Origin: AWTP1-13 sp963832445
GTDB lineage: Bacteria; Pseudomonadota; Alphaproteobacteria; Rhizobiales; Hyphomicrobiaceae
Length of the DNA: 64,000 nucleotides
Reading direction: 5' to 3'
Assembly: GCA_963832445.1 (NCBI GenBank)
Contig: CAWHUM010000001.1
Location: forward strand, 62,001-126,000
Each line of letters opens with the position of its first letter. The first letter of the stretch is position 1. Positions 27,382-35,080 of this stretch are shown here, piece after piece. Under the pieces are notes generated by a model that worked only from the letters and a program-made list of their open reading frames with translations, had not been told where the DNA came from and did no database searches. The position numbers and the translations under genes were made by a program.

Positions 27382-28227
27382 ATGGACATCATTCTCGCGC
27401 GCACGTTCCTGATGGTGGCTGAGACCGGTAGCTTCATCGATGCCGCGCGCAAGATGAACGTCACCCAATCGACGGTGAGCGCGCGCATCAAGGGGCTCGA
27501 GGACATGTTCGGGCGCACCTTGTTCAACCGATCGAAGGACGGCGCGGCGCTGACCGGTGCCGGCGAGCAGTTCCAGAAGCATGCGCTGGCGCTGGTGCGG
27601 GTGTGGCAGCACGCGCAGCTCGAGGTTGGCCTCGCCGGCCAGCACCGCGACCACCTGGCGGTCGGCGCGCCGGCCACGCTGTGGGACGGGTTTCTCCTCA
27701 AGTGGATCTCATGGCTGCGCGGCAACGTGCCCGACATCGCCATCTCCGCAAGCGCCAGCCTGCCGGCGGTCATGATCCAGCGCCTGCTCGAAGGGACGTT
27801 CGACCTGGCGGTCATGTACGAGCCCGGGCAGCCGCCGGGCTTCACCATCGAGCACCTGTTCGACGAGGAATTCGTGCTGGTGACGAGCGCGCCCGGGCGC
27901 AGGCGCCACCACACCGACTACGTGTTCGTCGACTGGGGGCCGGCCTTTCAGGCCGACCACATGGCGGCCTATCCGGAGCTGAACAAGACCGGCGTGAACC
28001 TCGATCTGGGATCGATGGGGATCGACTATCTGCTCGCCAACGAGGCCTCGGGCTATTTTCCCCGCCGGCTCGTCAAGCATCACGTGACTCGCCGCCGGCT
28101 GCGCATCCCGGCGCGGTCGCGCTCGTTCTCCTCCGCCGTCTACATGGTCTATCCTGAGACCCGCGACGAGGAGGCCTACGAGCCGATCCTCGATGGCCTG
28201 CGGCAGGCCGCGCGGCGGCTGATCTGA
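27382..28227 (+). CDS. LysR family transcriptional regulator
   Basis: A 281-residue regulator. The N-terminal winged helix (ARTFLMVAETGSFIDAARKMNVTQSTVSARIKGLEDMFGRTLFNR) is canonical; the ligand domain follows (DHLAVGAPATLWDGFLLKWI, FDLAVMYEPGQPPGF, ANEASGYFPRRLV). It is divergent from the small exported protein and the tiny lysine-rich ORF, which may be its targets in the usual LysR arrangement. The inducer is unknown. Confidence 0.92.
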   Translation: MDIILARTFLMVAETGSFIDAARKMNVTQSTVSARIKGLEDMFGRTLFNRSKDGAALTGAGEQFQKHALALVRVWQHAQLEVGLAGQHRDHLAVGAPATLWDGFLLKWISWLRGNVPDIAISASASLPAVMIQRLLEGTFDLAVMYEPGQPPGFTIEHLFDEEFVLVTSAPGRRRHHTDYVFVDWGPAFQADHMAAYPELNKTGVNLDLGSMGIDYLLANEASGYFPRRLVKHHVTRRRLRIPARSRSFSSAVYMVYPETRDEEAYEPILDGLRQAARRLI

Positions 28228-28243
28228 ATGGGCTCCGCTACTG

Positions 28244-28272
28244 TTTTCCGGTTCGCCAAACCGAGGTATAAG
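28244..28272 (+). promoter_or_regulatory. Candidate promoter of the 28278-29092 module
   Basis: TATAAG at 28267-28272 is a good -10 box and TTTTCC at 28244-28249 a weak -35 with 17-bp spacing. The first ATG begins only five bases after the -10 box, so the transcript would be leaderless or nearly so. Confidence 0.35.
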
Positions 28273-28277
28273 AAAAC

Positions 28278-28466
28278 ATGGGCAAAGCAATGAAGAAGCG
28301 GGATGACGGCAAGCGATATGTGTGGCGTGACGCCAGCACAGGGCGCATTCGCGACGTCATCGTGGCTGACCCCCCAGTCAAACCGAAAGGAGTGAGCGTC
28401 GGCAAGATCCGGGAGGCCGTCAGGAAGTCGGGTGGCGGCAGCGCGGCTGTGCGCAAGCGCAAGTGA
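28278..28466 (+). CDS. Small basic protein (62 aa), first gene of a two-gene module
   Basis: A 62-residue Lys/Arg-rich protein (MGKAMKKRDDGKRYVWRDAS start, KIREAVRKSGGGSAAVRKRK end) without recognised domain. A second ATG four codons in (28290) is also possible. Its stop overlaps the GTG start of the next gene (GTGA), so the two are translationally coupled. By analogy with coupled small-basic/effector pairs it may be a regulatory or neutralising partner; this is inference. Confidence 0.6.
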   Translation: MGKAMKKRDDGKRYVWRDASTGRIRDVIVADPPVKPKGVSVGKIREAVRKSGGGSAAVRKRK

Positions 28467-29092
28467 CTTCTCGGAGACGCCTCAACGTCTTCGTGAATGT
28501 TCCGTTCGGCTCCGCCTATGAGCCACTGTTCGAAGCGCTCGTTTTCACGATCTTTGCGTGCGGCTACCGCGTTCGTTGTGCTCTTGAGGATTCCGACAGC
28601 GGCGACATCAGGTTGGACAAGCTCATCGAGCTGATCCGCGAGTGCCCACGGTCGATCCATGACCTGTCTCGGACCGAGCCCGGCGACAACGATCTGCCTC
28701 GCTTCAACATGCCATTCGAGCTAGGTCTCGCCCTCGGCGCAAAGAGGTTTGGCCGCCGGCCGCGAGATCGCATCAAGATTATGGTCGGCGAGCGTTACAA
28801 GCTGCCGGCCTACTTGTCGGACCTCGGTGGCAATGACCCCGATGCCCATGAAGGACAACCCGAGAAGGTCATTCGCATCGTCCGGAATTACCTCCAGCAC
28901 ACGCCCACAGGCGGCGTGTTCGCCGGCCCCGCGAAGCTTGCCGCGGACTTCGCGACGTTCAAGGCTCGGTTGCCCGCGATTGCCCAAGGAATCGACTTTC
29001 AACCGGAAGAAGTCAGCGGCTACACTGATTATCCGACCTTCGCCTGGAGCGTCACAAGATTTCTGACAGAGCCGGACAAGGCGGATGGCTAG
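28463..29092 (+). CDS. Nucleoside deoxyribosyltransferase/TIR-like protein, unknown function
   Basis: A 209-residue protein starting with GTG inside the stop codon of the small basic gene. The order of elements (LNVFVNVPFGSAYEPLFEAL, CGYRVRCALEDSDSGDIRLDKLIELI, SIHDLSRTEP, LPRFNMPFELGLALGAK) matches the flavodoxin-like fold of nucleoside 2-deoxyribosyltransferases and TIR domains, in which the glutamate of an ELG motif is catalytic. I recall close relatives only as hypothetical proteins. A hydrolase or transferase of a nucleotide or NAD is a reasonable guess. The base composition is a little less GC-rich than in neighbours. Confidence 0.65.
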   Translation: MTSRRRLNVFVNVPFGSAYEPLFEALVFTIFACGYRVRCALEDSDSGDIRLDKLIELIRECPRSIHDLSRTEPGDNDLPRFNMPFELGLALGAKRFGRRPRDRIKIMVGERYKLPAYLSDLGGNDPDAHEGQPEKVIRIVRNYLQHTPTGGVFAGPAKLAADFATFKARLPAIAQGIDFQPEEVSGYTDYPTFAWSVTRFLTEPDKADG

Positions 29093-29134
29093 GCTCAGGC
29101 GATCGCGCTCTGCGTGACTGTACCGCCGTGACTG

Positions 29135-29437
29135 TCACGATCGCTCCGTCGGTAGAATGCTGAAGCCATCGGGCTTCTCGGCTTCCTCCTCAACAATGCT
29201 GATTGCCGTGACCTGGGCCGCCGGCGGGCCCTGGCGACAGCGTTCGATCATGTCCGCCACCTTGTCCGCCGCGCCGCTGAACACGGCTTCGACCGAGCCG
29301 TCGCGGCGGTTGCGCACCCACCCCGAGAGCGCCAGCCGGCCCGCCGTCCGCTCCACCCAGTAGCGGTAGCCGACGCCCTGCACCTGCCCCTCGATGCGGA
29401 CCCTAACGCTGCGCGCTGGCTCACCGCCCTGGCCCAT
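29135..29437 (-). CDS. acyP: Acylphosphatase
   Basis: A 100-residue enzyme hydrolysing acyl phosphates. The phosphate loop VQGVGYRYWVE (catalytic Arg in GYRYW) and the GWVRNRRDGSVEAVFSG strand with the catalytic Asn in VRN are intact, as is the C-terminal PDGFSILPT. It lies 16 bp upstream of the gamma-glutamyltransferase stop on the same strand (downstream in transcription), so the two may be cotranscribed. Confidence 0.93.
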   Translation of the reverse strand: MGQGGEPARSVRVRIEGQVQGVGYRYWVERTAGRLALSGWVRNRRDGSVEAVFSGAADKVADMIERCRQGPPAAQVTAISIVEEEAEKPDGFSILPTERS

Positions 29438-29452
29438 GGCTCCTCATCAGTA

Positions 29453-31039
29453 TCAGTAGCCGAGCGCCATCCCGTCCTTGCGCCAATCGGAGGCCCCGGT
29501 CAGCACGCCCCGCGCGCGGTTGATCATCACGATCTGGGCGCCGCCCCAGGGCATGGTGCGCGTGCCGACATCGTGGCCAAGCTCTTTGAGGCCAGCGACG
29601 ACATCCGGCGGCACCGCCTCCTCGACCAGCACGCGGTCGCCGTCGAAGAACACGCGCGGGGCATCGATGGCCTCCTGCGGGTCCATGCCATAGTGGAACA
29701 TGTTGGTCATGATGTAGACATGGCCCATGGGCTGGAAGTGCGCGCCCATCACGCCGAAGGCCATCAGCGGGTGGCCGCCTTTGGTCACCATGGCCGGCAC
29801 CAGCGTGTGCAGCGGCCGCTTGCCCGGCGCGATGCAGTTGGGATGGGCGGGATCGCAGACGAAGCCCTTGCCGCGGTTGTGCAGCACGACCCCCGTTTTG
29901 GCGGTGACGATGCCCGACCCGAAGTCGTCGTAGAGCGAGTTGATGAACGAGACGGCCATGCCCTGCTCGTCGACAACAGCGAAATAGACCGTGTCGGAGC
30001 CCGGCGGCTGCGGCAGAGGGCCCAGATCGTCGCGCCGCCGGCGGCGGTCGACGCGGGAAGCGAGGTCGGCGATGACGGCATCGGACAGCATGTGCTCGAC
30101 CGGCACCTTGGCCATTTCGGGGTCGGCGACGAAGGCGTCGCGCATGGCAAAGGCGAGCCGCGCCGCCTCGAGCTGGACATGGTAGCGCTCGACCGAGACC
30201 GGGTCCTTCGGCAGGCCGGTGTGCTCCAGCATCTTGAGCAGCATCAGCGCGACGATGCCCTGGTTGCTGGGCGGCAGCTCGTGCAGTTCCACGCCGGCAT
30301 AGGACACCGAGATGGGCGACACATAGCTCGAGCGCTGGGCGGCGAAGTCTGCAACCGTGTGCAGCCCGCCCAGCGCATTGAGCTCCGCCACGATGTCCTT
30401 AGCTACCTCGCCGGCGTAGAAGCCGTCGCGGCCCTCGCGGGCGATGGCCTTAAGCGTCCGTGCCAGCGCCGGGAACTGCATCACCTCGCCCGCCCTCGGC
30501 ACGGCGCCTGCCTTGAACAGATGCTGCCTGGCGCCGGGGTGGCTGGAGATGCGCGGCTCGTGCAGCGCCCAATCGGCAGCAACCCGCGGGGCAACGACGA
30601 AACCGCGCTCGGCGAGATCGATCGCGGGTTGCAGCAGCCGGGCGAGCGCCATGGTGCCGTGATCGGCGAGCAGCCGGCACCAGCCGTCGACGGCGCCGGG
30701 CACGGTGACGGCATGAGGGCTGGTGGGCTCGATGCGGGGGAGGCGAGCCTTCGCCAGCCATTCGGCAGTAGCGCCCGCGGGAGCACGGCCTGCCGCATTG
30801 AGACCGATCAGCTGGCGCTCCCCCGGCTTGGCAACCAGAGCGAAGCAATCGCCGCCGACGCCGGTCATCTGCGGCTCGACCACGGCGAGGATGGCGGCAG
30901 TCGCAATCGCCGCGTCGACCGCATTGCCCCCCTCCTTCAGCACCTCGATGGCCCTCAGACTGGCCATTGGGTGCGACGTGGCGCACATGGCCCGGCGGGA
31001 GTAGACGAGCGAACGCCCGGGAAAGTGAAAGTTGCGCAT
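29453..31039 (-). CDS. Gamma-glutamyltransferase family protein
   Basis: A 528-residue Ntn-hydrolase precursor. The early MASLRAIEVLKEGGNAVDAAIA and TGVGGDCFALV motifs and the SDTVYFAVVDEQGMAVSFINSLYDDFGSG block of the small subunit are present; the threonine of SDTVYF is the expected autocatalytic nucleophile. There is no obvious signal peptide, so it may be a cytoplasmic GGT-like hydrolase rather than the periplasmic glutathione enzyme. Substrate not predictable. Confidence 0.9.
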   Translation of the reverse strand: MRNFHFPGRSLVYSRRAMCATSHPMASLRAIEVLKEGGNAVDAAIATAAILAVVEPQMTGVGGDCFALVAKPGERQLIGLNAAGRAPAGATAEWLAKARLPRIEPTSPHAVTVPGAVDGWCRLLADHGTMALARLLQPAIDLAERGFVVAPRVAADWALHEPRISSHPGARQHLFKAGAVPRAGEVMQFPALARTLKAIAREGRDGFYAGEVAKDIVAELNALGGLHTVADFAAQRSSYVSPISVSYAGVELHELPPSNQGIVALMLLKMLEHTGLPKDPVSVERYHVQLEAARLAFAMRDAFVADPEMAKVPVEHMLSDAVIADLASRVDRRRRRDDLGPLPQPPGSDTVYFAVVDEQGMAVSFINSLYDDFGSGIVTAKTGVVLHNRGKGFVCDPAHPNCIAPGKRPLHTLVPAMVTKGGHPLMAFGVMGAHFQPMGHVYIMTNMFHYGMDPQEAIDAPRVFFDGDRVLVEEAVPPDVVAGLKELGHDVGTRTMPWGGAQIVMINRARGVLTGASDWRKDGMALGY

Positions 31040-31245
31040 GAAAACCGAGGACTCCGATGGGCTTAGTCAGGGCCACGCACTGCCACGAAGGTGGATGAAA
31101 CGATGAAAAGCACGGCTCGCGCAACTACGAGCTAAAATGAGCAACACCAGCCCGGCTTTGTTGCGGCCCTGGCAAGCGCAGGGTCGACACTCACGGTCCT
31201 GATCGAGTACCTTTGCGACTCGAATTGACGAGCGGAGAGCGGGCT

Positions 31246-31506
31246 ATGCGCACACTCCTGGCCACCCTGGCGATCGGGCTGTCGACGACGCTGTTTGCAG
31301 GTAGTGCCCAAGCAGGGGGCTTCTTTGACTTCTACTTGCCCTGCGGCAACTGCAATCAGGGGGTGGAAAGGGCGACACCCTACACTTTCAAATACTACTA
31401 CCACAGGGTTCCCTGGACGCCGCGGTGGGACTACAACGCCGCCTACTACAATCCCTCGCCCTACGACACCGTGCTCAAGCGCGGATACCGCTACCGTAAC
31501 AGGTAG
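31246..31506 (+). CDS. Small exported Tyr/Pro-rich protein
   Basis: An 86-residue protein (ATG 31246 behind GGAGAGCGG) with a signal peptide (MRTLLATLAIGLSTTLFAGS, cleavage after AQA). The mature part is rich in Tyr, Pro and Asn (YKYYYHRVPWTPRWDYNAAYY-like) and has a CGNC pair. Surface or cell-envelope role possible; no family recognised. It ends just before a G-rich telomere-like tract. Confidence 0.55.
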   Translation: MRTLLATLAIGLSTTLFAGSAQAGGFFDFYLPCGNCNQGVERATPYTFKYYYHRVPWTPRWDYNAAYYNPSPYDTVLKRGYRYRNR

Positions 31507-31509
31507 GTT

Positions 31510-31528
31510 GGGTTGGGTTGGGTTAGGG
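31510..31528 (+). other. G-quadruplex-forming tract GGGTTGGGTTGGGTTAGGG
   Basis: Four GGG runs separated by TT, TT and TTA lie 4 bp after the stop of the 31246-31506 gene. This is an ideal short-loop intramolecular G-quadruplex on the plus strand, and would form in the 3' end of that gene's transcript. Confidence 0.75.
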
Positions 31529-31639
31529 CGCTAGCCCGTAGACCAATACTTTCCCTGAATGATGGATCTTGGGTTACGCGCGGATAAGCGTCGAAATTCC
31601 GTTTCAGCCGCCGTGCTAACCCAAGCTACACCTGCTTCA

Positions 31640-31666
31640 GGGGTCAGACCCGCAGGGTCTGACCCC
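31640..31666 (-). terminator. Hairpin after the carboxylase alpha-subunit gene
   Basis: A perfect 12-bp inverted repeat (GGGGTCAGACCC 31640-31651, GGGTCTGACCCC 31655-31666, three-base loop) lies 4 bp beyond the stop codon. No clear T run follows, so factor-independent termination is not certain. Confidence 0.6.
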
Positions 31667-31669
31667 TTG

Positions 31670-33688
31670 TCAGGCGAACTCCACTATCACCGCGTCCACC
31701 GCCAGGCTGTCGCCGGCCTTGGCCTTGATCGCCTTCACGACCACGTCGCGCTCGGCGCGCAGGATGTTCTCCATCTTCATGGCCTCCACCACGCACAGCG
31801 CCTCGCCGGCCTTCACTTCCTGGCCCTCGGTCACGTAGATCGCCTTGACGAGACCCGGCATGGGGCAGAGCAGCAGCTTGGAGGTGTCGGCGGCGACCTT
31901 CTCCGGCATCAGCACCGCCAGCGCCGCCTCCCGCTCGGTGTAGACGTAGGTTCGGGCCTGCACGCCGCGGTAGGTCAGATCGTAGCCGTTGAGGACGGGC
32001 CGCACCTGCACCGCCACGCGGCGCTTGCCCACATGCCCCCGCCACAGCGGGTTGCCTGGCCACCAGTCGGCGTCGACATCGAGCGTGGTGCGGCGGATGC
32101 CTTTGGCGTCGACCAGGGTGACATTGGCCGGGCTGCCAAGCGTGCCCTCCACCCGGGCCGCAACCAGGGCTCCGCCAACATTGGCGACGCGCCGGGCGGC
32201 GAAGCGCACCGGCGGCCCTGCCATCTGGTGCGTGATCTCGCGGCGGCGAACGTTGGTCAGGTGGTCGATGCCAACGGCGACAGCTGCCAGGATGTCCAGG
32301 TCCTCGCCCTTGGGCACGCGCGGCTTGAACCCGCCCTTGTATTCCTCGGCGATGAAGCCCGTCGAGAGGCGCCCCTCGCGCCAGCGCGGGTGCTGCATCA
32401 GGGCGGCCAGGAAGGGAATGTTGTGCTCCACCCCGTCGATGACGAAGGCATCGAGCGCGTCGCCCTGCAAATCGATGGCCGCCTCTCGGCTCGGTGCATG
32501 CGTGACGAGCTTGGCGATCATCGGATCGTAGAACATTGAGATCTCGGCGCCCTCGAACACGCCGGTATCGTTGCGCACCGTGCCACCGTCCGCGGTGGCT
32601 TCGGCCGGCGGCCGGTAGCGGGTGAGCCGACCGATCGAGGGCAGGAAGTTGCGGAAGGGGTCCTCGGCGTAAATGCGGGTCTCTACCGCCCAGCCTTTGA
32701 GCCTCACGTCCTCCTGCTTGATCTTCAGCTTCTCGCCGGCGGCGACACGGATCATCTGCTCGACGAGGTCGATGCCGGCGACGAGCTCGGTGACCGGGTG
32801 CTCGACCTGCAGCCGGGTGTTCATCTCCAGGAAGAAGAAGCTCTTGTCCTGGCCGGCCACAAACTCCACCGTGCCGGCGCTGTCGTAGCCCACGGCCTTG
32901 GCGAGCGCGACAGCCTGCTCGCCCATGGCCTTGCGCGTCTTGGCGTCCAGCAGCGGGGAGGGCGCTTCCTCCACCACCTTCTGGTTGCGGCGCTGGATCG
33001 AGCATTCGCGCTCGCCCAGGTAGACGACGTGGCCGTGCTTGTCGCCCAGCACCTGGATCTCGATGTGGCGGGGGTTCTCGATGAACTTCTCGATGAACAC
33101 GCGGTCGTCGCCGAAGCTCGACTTGGCCTCCGAGCGGGCGAGCGCGAAGCCTTCCTCGGTCTCCTTCGCCGAATAGGCGATGCGCATGCCCTTGCCGCCA
33201 CCGCCGGCCGAGGCCTTGATCATGACAGGGTAGCCGACCTCGGCGGCGATCCTGACCGCGTGCTTGGCGTCGGCGATCTCGCCCAGGAAGCCCGGCACGG
33301 TCGAGACCTTGGCCTTGGCGGCCGCCTTCTTGCTCTCGATCTTGTCGCCCATGGCGGCGATGGCGCCCGGGTTGGGGCCGATGAAGACGATGCCGGCCTT
33401 CTCGAGCGCTACCGGAAACGCCTCGCGCTCGGAGAGGAAGCCGTAGCCAGGATGCACCGCCTCGGCGCCCGTCTGGCGGGCGGCCTCCACGATCTTGTCG
33501 ATGAGCAGGTAGGACTGGGCGGCCGGCGGCGGGCCGATGGGGACGGCCTCATCGGCCATCTCCACGTGCAGCGCGTCGCGGTCGGCTTCCGAGTAGACGG
33601 CGACGGTCTTGATGCCCAGCTTGCGCGCCGTCTTGATGATGCGGCAGGCGATCTCGCCGCGGTTGGCAATCAGGATCTTCTTGAACAT
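31670..33688 (-). CDS. pccA: Acetyl/propionyl-CoA carboxylase biotin-carboxylase and carrier subunit (alpha)
   Basis: A 672-residue biotin-dependent subunit that carboxylates its biotin with ATP and bicarbonate. Biotin carboxylase domain at about 1-450 (FKKILIANRGEIACRI, ASAGGGGKGMRI, HIEIQVLGDKHGHVVYLGERECSIQRRNQK, FLEMNTRLQVEHPVTE), a middle domain typical of PccA, and the biotinyl domain at the C-terminus with the attachment lysine in CVVEAMKMENI. Start at 33688 (MFKKIL). Together with the beta subunit at 37444 it forms the usual alphaproteobacterial propionyl-CoA carboxylase, feeding methylmalonyl-CoA metabolism. Confidence 0.93.
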   Translation of the reverse strand: MFKKILIANRGEIACRIIKTARKLGIKTVAVYSEADRDALHVEMADEAVPIGPPPAAQSYLLIDKIVEAARQTGAEAVHPGYGFLSEREAFPVALEKAGIVFIGPNPGAIAAMGDKIESKKAAAKAKVSTVPGFLGEIADAKHAVRIAAEVGYPVMIKASAGGGGKGMRIAYSAKETEEGFALARSEAKSSFGDDRVFIEKFIENPRHIEIQVLGDKHGHVVYLGERECSIQRRNQKVVEEAPSPLLDAKTRKAMGEQAVALAKAVGYDSAGTVEFVAGQDKSFFFLEMNTRLQVEHPVTELVAGIDLVEQMIRVAAGEKLKIKQEDVRLKGWAVETRIYAEDPFRNFLPSIGRLTRYRPPAEATADGGTVRNDTGVFEGAEISMFYDPMIAKLVTHAPSREAAIDLQGDALDAFVIDGVEHNIPFLAALMQHPRWREGRLSTGFIAEEYKGGFKPRVPKGEDLDILAAVAVGIDHLTNVRRREITHQMAGPPVRFAARRVANVGGALVAARVEGTLGSPANVTLVDAKGIRRTTLDVDADWWPGNPLWRGHVGKRRVAVQVRPVLNGYDLTYRGVQARTYVYTEREAALAVLMPEKVAADTSKLLLCPMPGLVKAIYVTEGQEVKAGEALCVVEAMKMENILRAERDVVVKAIKAKAGDSLAVDAVIVEFA

Positions 33689-33752
33689 GCGGCGCAAGTC
33701 GGCAGGGCAGGGGGCAGCCCTGGCGCGGAGCGCGAGGACCTGACCCTCGTTC

Positions 33753-34763
33753 CTAGGCTGCCGCCGCAGCCTTGTCCACCAACGCCTGCAGGCTTGGATG
33801 AATCGATGGGCTTTCCGCCTTCAAAAACATCAGCAGAGCGCGTTCGTTGGGCGTCAGCGGCTCGTGGCGGTTGATGCAGCGGCCCAGCCATTCGGCCTCG
33901 GGCATGGTTACCGCCTCGTTGGTGACGATCTCGATCTTCTGCTGGGTGAGGCGGGCAATCGCGCGCTCCTCGGCAGACTGCTCCCGGTAGATGCCGAACA
34001 GGCCCTTGAAGCCCCCGGTCGACAGCATGCCGGAGGCCATCTTGTCGAGCGAGAGGTCGCCGCGGCGGTCGAGCCAGGCATCGCGCTCCAGCGCCACCTG
34101 GCGTGGCGGCGTGGCGTAGCCGGAAGCGACCATGACGCAGTTGGCGATGGCCTTGACGAACAGGTCGCCCCAGGCCGGATGGTTGTCTGCGCCCGCCGTG
34201 GCGGCATCGATGTCGAACAGGATCTCGGCCTCGGGCTGGGTGACGGCGATGTTGCCGTCGCCGCCGAAGGCGTAGAGGATGCGGCGCAGCAGGTCGACGT
34301 CGGCCTCGCTGACCACGCCGGGCTCGAGCAGCTTGCCCGAGCGCAGAGGGCCGGTGCCGTTGACGACAGCGTCCTTGACCTGTTCGAGGGCGAAGCGCAC
34401 CAGGCTCTGGGGTGCCCAGCGCGCCCTGTCGAGCACGCTGACGAGCAGCTCCATCTCGGTCTTGGATTCGATGTGCCCGTCCGTGGAGATGCGCTCGATC
34501 AGCCATCGGGCGTTGTCGGCGGTCAGGTAGCCCTCGGGCTTGGCCTGGTCGACGATGTAATCGGTGATGGCCTCGACGAAGCAGTCGGCCCAGGCCGGGT
34601 CCTGAACGGGGCAGGCATCGTTCAGAGCAAAGAGAATGTCGGCTTCTTCGGCGGTGATGCGGCCATCGTCATAGTAGCTTCGCCGCAGCTTGAGAACGTC
34701 CGCATCCTTGATGCTGCCGCGCGCCTTGATTTCCGCAACCGACACCGCGCTCAAAACGCTCAT
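33753..34763 (-). CDS. Conserved protein with duplicated EF-hand-like domain, unknown function
   Basis: A 336-residue soluble protein with internal duplication: DDGRITAEEADILFALNDAC...PAWADCFVEAITDYIV (residues about 32-72) recurs as GDGNIAVTQPEAEILFDIDAA...PAWGDLFVKAIANCVM (about 167-215). A DGHIESKTEMELL segment between them is similar. Each repeat has a degenerate EF-hand-like loop (DG-x-I) but lacks the full set of calcium ligands. It lies directly upstream of the carboxylase alpha subunit on the same strand (64-bp gap). No name recognised. Confidence 0.6.
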   Translation of the reverse strand: MSVLSAVSVAEIKARGSIKDADVLKLRRSYYDDGRITAEEADILFALNDACPVQDPAWADCFVEAITDYIVDQAKPEGYLTADNARWLIERISTDGHIESKTEMELLVSVLDRARWAPQSLVRFALEQVKDAVVNGTGPLRSGKLLEPGVVSEADVDLLRRILYAFGGDGNIAVTQPEAEILFDIDAATAGADNHPAWGDLFVKAIANCVMVASGYATPPRQVALERDAWLDRRGDLSLDKMASGMLSTGGFKGLFGIYREQSAEERAIARLTQQKIEIVTNEAVTMPEAEWLGRCINRHEPLTPNERALLMFLKAESPSIHPSLQALVDKAAAAA

Positions 34764-35080
34764 GACCGTCCTGCCCCAGAAGCTCCCGGGCAGGCTAGGG
34801 TCTCACGGTTACCATCTCGCTAACGGGTGTTGCGGGATCGCCCGTGTGTGGTGGAGATGCTGCACTAGTGTGGCCCGGCGTTGCTCGGCGGCCACCACCA
34901 AAGCCAGGTCGCCCTGCAGCGCGCGGGCCGTCGCCAGCCCGCCCCGATCCTCGCCACCGAGCAGCAAGCTTCAGGCGCAACTGTTCGCTAGCACCCGGAT
35001 GGCTCGACAGCCGTGGCAAGCGCTTGCCGATGGGGCCTGGTCAATGCACCATTGGCAGGTCCTACACCGGAGGTCGTCCC
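34764..35080. other. Intergenic region between divergent genes, no gene seen
   Basis: The 317 bp separate the EF-hand-like gene (minus) from the thioredoxin-fold gene (plus) and should hold both promoters. I see no convincing coding sequence; the open frames here are GC-rich shadows. The ribosome-binding site of the plus-strand gene is CCGGAGG at about 35066-35072. Confidence 0.5.

Noticed and set aside
29573..31066. 497-codon plus-strand frame opposite gamma-glutamyltransferase
   Set aside because: Antisense shadow with no motif; GGT signatures are intact on the minus strand.
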